From: Anaeramoeba flamelloides
Lineage: Eukaryota > Metamonada > Anaeramoebidae
NCBI GenBank assembly: GCA_027625915.1
Contig: JANTQA010000070.1
Span: 12,281,001 to 12,345,000, forward strand
DNA length: 64,000 bases
Direction of reading: 5' to 3'
Shown: in pieces, positions 59,832-64,000 of the stretch
Layout of the letters: every line of letters starts with the position of its first letter
Numbering within the stretch: the stretch's first letter is position 1
The notes under the pieces: generated by a model
Told to the model about the DNA's origin: nothing
The model's input: only the letters and a program-made list of their open reading frames with translations
Database searches by the model: none
Position numbers and translations under genes: made by a program

Positions 59832-60681
59832 AATAAATTTAATTTTTAGTAAAAAAACTTGTTGTTAACTTTTTTTCAGTGAAAGTTCAGTAAAAAAAAA
59901 TCAGTAATGCTCTTTTCTAAAATATTGACTCACTTTTTTTTAGGTTTTTGGTTTTTTTTTTTTTTAAATTTCTAAATTATCAGATTTTTAAAAGTTTAGA
60001 ATGACTTAAAAGTGAATCACAAATCATATTTTATTATATGCTGTTCTTGAATATTAAAGAATTTATTTTTTTTATTAATTTATTATTTCAGCCAAGTTAC
60101 AATTTTTGAAATGGTGTTTATAATTATAAATAGTTTTTATTATCATAATCCTAGCACAAAACTTTAATCTTAAACATGTATAACATGTGCACTCTAAACC
60201 TTATTAACTCATAATGGCTAAATGGGTATTGATTATGCCTAACATTTCCGGCACTGTATAGCCTATCCCAACTCGAATATGTTTAATCATTTATAAGATT
60301 CCTTAACATAACATAAGCTAATACCTTACCACTTTGAAACATGTTCAAATATACTAAAAGGGCCACAGTCACTTGTATAAGAACATTATTTAACTATGGT
60401 GTACTTCAACATTCACTTAATATTATCTCCACAGATACCTTAACAATATCATCATGAATCAACCTAAAAAATAAAATGTACTTGAGAATTATACCACCTC
60501 AAAATTTTCTATAAGGTTATAACATCAAAAATTTTCTTTATAAATACATTTTATCTCTCTTTATAAAACCATCTAACAATGGAATGAAATGTTAGAGACA
60601 TCCAAGATATCAATTCTTTTCATGTAAAAACGGGAGGAATAATAGTCAAAAAAAAAATTCCAATTTTTTTTAATTTTATTA
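59832..60681. other. Non-coding; right half is compositionally distinct
   Basis: From about 60150 to 60600 the sequence has few homopolymer runs and more balanced bases than anywhere else between genes. It lies immediately 3' (minus strand) of the LINE fragment and may be that element's 3' UTR. Confidence 0.4.
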
Positions 60682-60996
60682 TTATCGTAGAAGTGTAAAT
60701 TGCACTCTGGATACCCTTAGACTTAAATTCTCTTTCAGAAATTTAAGTGTAAAATCATAGATTTCAAGATTATTATATAATGAAAATAGTTTCAAACTGT
60801 CTGGATTTGAAATTAATTCATTAAGATTTATTTTTTTTAATTTGTTATGAAATATTAACATATCTTTTTCATAGGAAGTACAGACCCATAAAAAATGATC
60901 AATATTGTTTATAATTACCTTCTGTTCACATTTTAAACATAGATGACAAAATTGATTGGATTTTTTAATTATTACATAGTAATACCAATTCAGCAA
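60682..60996 (-). mobile_element. LINE (non-LTR retrotransposon) C-terminal fragment
   Basis: About 104 residues with CHLCLKCEQ...DHFLWVC, the Cys/His motif found after the reverse transcriptase of many LINEs, followed by an amphipathic tail. No start codon and no reverse-transcriptase core are present; a stop precedes it directly, so it is a 5'-truncated relic. The motif is short, so a chance zinc-like pattern cannot be excluded. Confidence 0.45.
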
Positions 60997-61384
60997 TTAG
61001 TAAAAAATTTCCCATTTTTTGCGTTTTGCAATTTTTCGCGTGTGATTTCAACTCCAAAAAAAAAAAAAACAATGATAAAAATGAAAAAGGGGTTATTTTT
61101 TATTTAATTTTTCAACTTATTTGAATGAATTAATTAAAAAAATCTATAAAATATCATGTTTGTTGTCAGAAAAATCTTCGTATTTGATAATTTGGAATTA
61201 AAGTTTGTGTATTCGTTGGCAATGGCTCTGAATATTATTATCTAAGTATTTACATACATGTTTAACATGTTATCTAAATTTTTTTTTGATAAGGAAGGTA
61301 AAAAATTAAAAAACTAAAAAATTTAGGTTATTAAAAAAATACTCAAAAAAAGAATAGCAGTCTAATAAAAATAATAATATTAAT

Positions 61385-61425
<41 letters not shown>
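61385..61425. repeat. (AAT)n microsatellite
   Basis: About 12 units of AAT just beyond the stop of the Stealth gene (minus strand). Confidence 0.8.
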
Positions 61426-61428
<3 letters not shown>

Positions 61429-61441
61429 GATGTTGGATCAT

Positions 61442-62761
61442 TTAAGAATACTTCTCATGGTCAGGGTTGGGGATTTCATAAGCAGGTGTTTCAGGATATA
61501 ATTTGATATAAAAATCCCATAAAATTTTTCGTTGTACTTGATAAAGCTCTTTATCCTCGGAGAAGTTGTCATTGCAATTAAAGGTCAGTATTTTTTTGCT
61601 TTGCAAGATTTTGTAATTCTTTTTGAATTCGTCTCCAATATCGTCTGGGTGTCTCCTCGGGAGTTGTTTGAATTTTGCCTGTTTTAAGGGGAGTCTTTTG
61701 ATCCAGCCTTTGTAATAAAAAAATTCGTAATAGATCATGGAAACCTCTTCATTTAAAAATTTATATCTCCGTCTGTGAGACTGCACATGCTCCGCGAATG
61801 TAGGGTACTTTTCATGGAACTTGATAATGTAGTCTCGCCTCATGGGCTTTGGGACGTGCGACCACCGTGCGTATTTGTATTTTGGGAACGGCTCATCTGG
61901 GAAGTCGCCTTCTGGGTACACCGGCATCCTTCTTCTTTTGTGGTAAATCTTCGGCAACCCGTCTGTCGTGAAAAAATGGTCGGGCGTGATTGGGTTGTTC
62001 ATGAAGAAATCGTCGTCCAAAAGCACAAATTTGTTGGTGAGCCCTGGGATTTTGTGGGCCACAGAATAGATTGCAAATGAATTGTAATTTGGGCAGTGAT
62101 CGGGGTTCTCAAACAATGCGCATCGATCGATAATCCGGATTTTCGATGGGTAATCTTCTTTCAGCCAATAGGGCCGCTCCGTGTTGCTGTTGATCAAAAT
62201 ATAGATTTTGTTCACCCACGGCAAATACTTGTGAACAGACCGTAACGAAAATTGCAATTCATAGTTATACCTATTCCTGATGCTCATCGACCTAATGATC
62301 CCGGACCACGAATATACAATGTCGATTTTGCCTTCGTCTTTGATCACTTCTTTTTTCATCTCCAACGCTGCCCTTTCCTTTGTTATTTGTTTCTTGAGTA
62401 CTCTGATCTCGTATCTTTCTTCCCATATTTGTTGTTTTTTTTGTTCCAACTCGAACTTGATCTTCTCGTATTCCTTTTTTTCTTCATCATCAGCTAAATC
62501 TTTTCCTTCGTTTTCTTCTTCCTTGTGTGCCATTTCGTACTCCACTTCTTCGATCTCAAATTCCTTTCTTTCTAATTCAAACTCCCTTTGGTTGATTTCG
62601 TTTTCAATTTTGTCAACACTATTTTGATCGATCACTAATAAGTTGTTTTGGATTGATTCATCTCCATTTGAAGGAAACTTTTGTTTTGAAAAAATGAAGA
62701 AAAAGAAAAAAACTAATGCAACCATTAAAATTAAGCTTTGGTATTTGATTTTCCGATTCAT
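61442..62761 (-). CDS. Stealth-family sugar-phosphate transferase, type II membrane protein
   Basis: 439 residues, one exon, TAA stop. A short basic cytosolic start precedes one membrane segment (about 9-25, ILMVALVFFFFFIF), then a Glu/Lys coiled-coil stalk (50-140). All four Stealth regions follow. CR1 is KIDIVYSW (145-152). CR2 spans about 165-262, with ELQFSLRSVHKYLPWVNKIY, NSFAI...HKIPGL and the Asp cluster LLDDDFF at 249-251. CR3 is about 301-333 (SHVPKPMRRDYI...HVQSHRRR). CR4 is about 391-432 (FNCNDNF...VQRKILWDFYIKLYPE). The family moves a hexose-1-phosphate to a sugar acceptor; the animal member GNPTAB starts the mannose-6-phosphate lysosomal tag. A Golgi lumenal GlcNAc-1-phosphate transferase, or another glycan phosphotransferase, is the natural inference; the substrate cannot be read from sequence. 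The Notch-type and DMAP domains of GNPTAB are absent. Confidence 0.92.
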   Translation of the reverse strand: MNRKIKYQSLILMVALVFFFFFIFSKQKFPSNGDESIQNNLLVIDQNSVDKIENEINQREFELERKEFEIEEVEYEMAHKEEENEGKDLADDEEKKEYEKIKFELEQKKQQIWEERYEIRVLKKQITKERAALEMKKEVIKDEGKIDIVYSWSGIIRSMSIRNRYNYELQFSLRSVHKYLPWVNKIYILINSNTERPYWLKEDYPSKIRIIDRCALFENPDHCPNYNSFAIYSVAHKIPGLTNKFVLLDDDFFMNNPITPDHFFTTDGLPKIYHKRRRMPVYPEGDFPDEPFPKYKYARWSHVPKPMRRDYIIKFHEKYPTFAEHVQSHRRRYKFLNEEVSMIYYEFFYYKGWIKRLPLKQAKFKQLPRRHPDDIGDEFKKNYKILQSKKILTFNCNDNFSEDKELYQVQRKILWDFYIKLYPETPAYEIPNPDHEKYS

Positions 62762-64000
62762 TTTTCTTATTCAAGCCAAAAAAGTTTTTTTTTTTTTTTG
62801 AAAAAAATAAAATTAGAAAAACGAAAAAAATGAAAAGCTTATTTTCCATTTGTTCTAAAATTGGAAAACATAAACTTTAAAAATCAAGTGCGACTAGTGA
62901 AATAACAAGAGTTTGTGGACAATCTGAAATTTTATGAAAACAAATTTTCCAAATTTGAAACCATCTTTACTTTTGGAAATTACTCTTAAATATCAATCCA
63001 CAAATATTGGTTTGAAATGCTATTTTTGTTTTTTGTATTTGATTAATAATTTGCTTTTATAAAATACTGATAAATTCCAAAAAAGGTATTCAATTTTTTA
63101 AGTTCAATTTCCTTTTTATAAATATAATAACAAAGTTTTGAAACAAAGAATTTTGTTTGTTTAAATCCAAACAAACATTGAAAAAAAAATGAGTTTTCCA
63201 GAGCTTCTTTGATCAGAACTGTTTTTTGGATTGAAATAGAAATTTTATCAAAAGAAAATTGAAAGAAAAATATTTTGATATTTTTAGGATTTTATCTGTA
63301 TTATTAAAAAAAAAACGACATCTTGTGAAATGGGTTGGGGTACTCTTTTTATTGTGAACTTTATTGTTCTCAAATCAAAGAAAAAGTCGAAATTAAATTT
63401 AAAAATAATATTGAGAATCATTTTCTACATTTTTTTAGAATTATTACACTTCACCCAATAACAAGAGTGTTTTTGAAAATTTGTCTTAAGAATTTTTCAT
63501 AATTAAGATTTTAGTATTATGTAAAGGGAAAGTGAAAAAAAAAGAGTTCTATGAAATTTTAGAGTTGAGTGAATTGAGGTATTAAATACTTTTTCTGAAA
63601 AAATAGATTTTGTAAATAAATGTGTACCTCTTTTTCAAGCTATTTTATACAAGTGTGGAATTTTTTGGTACAAGAATTTTCGAAAAGTAAAGACTTTTTT
63701 TGATACTGGTATTTCCTTTTGAAATTTGTAAAAATTTTCACTGCCTTTTCCATATTATTCTTTAACAAAGTTGAGTTCTAAAAAAATGTGGGTTGTAATT
63801 TTCAGCTAATCGAAAAAGGAAATTGAATATCAATAAATTCAAATAAATATCAAAAAATTTTTACTTGATTTTCTATTTTACAAATTTTTTTAACAAAGCT
63901 TGGAATATAGCATTTTATTGAATTAAATATTTAAGAAACATTGTAAAATTGGTTTGAGTACCAAAATATCATTTCACTTGAGTTGTTTTAAAAGTTGACC
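62762..64000. other. Non-coding region upstream of the Stealth gene
   Basis: AT-rich with no credible gene. One AAGTGTGGAATTTTTTGG module near 63650 matches the unit of the 52-bp tandem repeat at 52500. Confidence 0.45.

Noticed and set aside
62252-62627. Plus-strand Phe/Ser frames
   Set aside because: Antisense of the Stealth stalk and CR1-CR2 coding.

Overview
This window looks like nuclear DNA of a very AT-rich, free-living protist. The evidence is split genes with GT...AG introns, a divergent histone H3, an SNX9-type sorting nexin, a GNB1L/Asa1 WD40 protein and a Golgi-type Stealth phosphotransferase. Proteins carry long Lys/Glu/Asn/Gln-rich tracts, most stop codons are TAA, and intergenic DNA is full of A/T homopolymers. 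The general style resembles Anaeramoeba-like or other amoeboid protists. That placement is inference; no rRNA or organelle marker is present to fix it.

Layout. 1-5141 (minus): 5' part of an SH3-PX sorting nexin that runs off the left edge; two ordinary introns (114 and 153 bp) and one 4.1-kb intron full of repeats. 9279-9818 (minus): an unrecognised 179-residue protein. 16213-16863 (plus): a divergent histone H3 with the hallmarks of centromeric H3. 17155-20412: a large palindrome whose two arms were each hit by a different transposable element. 25795-31807 (plus): a PH / coiled-coil / tandem RUN-like protein, probably with a 5' exon at 25795-25980. 37489-39078 (minus): a TPR protein with an RG/KG-rich tail. 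44243-45025 (minus): a Lys/Glu-rich protein followed within 3 bp of its stop by a 107-bp exact inverted repeat. 49667-55461 (minus): GNB1L/ASA1 homologue in two exons split by a 4.9-kb intron. 60682-60996: C-terminal scrap of a LINE. 61442-62761 (minus): complete Stealth CR1-CR4 phosphotransferase.

Most of the remaining DNA is non-autonomous DNA transposons (MITEs), recognised by comparing copies inside the window and matching their inverted ends. Two broad groups appear. One inserts at TTAA, with ends that mostly begin GG (at least six subfamilies). The other inserts at TA (Tc1/mariner-like; families M, P, Q, F, C, T, and G with a TTA-type target). No transposase gene is visible. Several nested insertions can be read directly.

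The genes do not form an operon or a pathway; they are independent housekeeping or trafficking genes scattered through repeats. The most notable items are the CenH3 candidate, the twice-interrupted palindrome with reciprocal empty sites, the exact hairpin abutting a stop codon, and the swelling of single introns from about 0.1 kb to 4-5 kb by MITEs.
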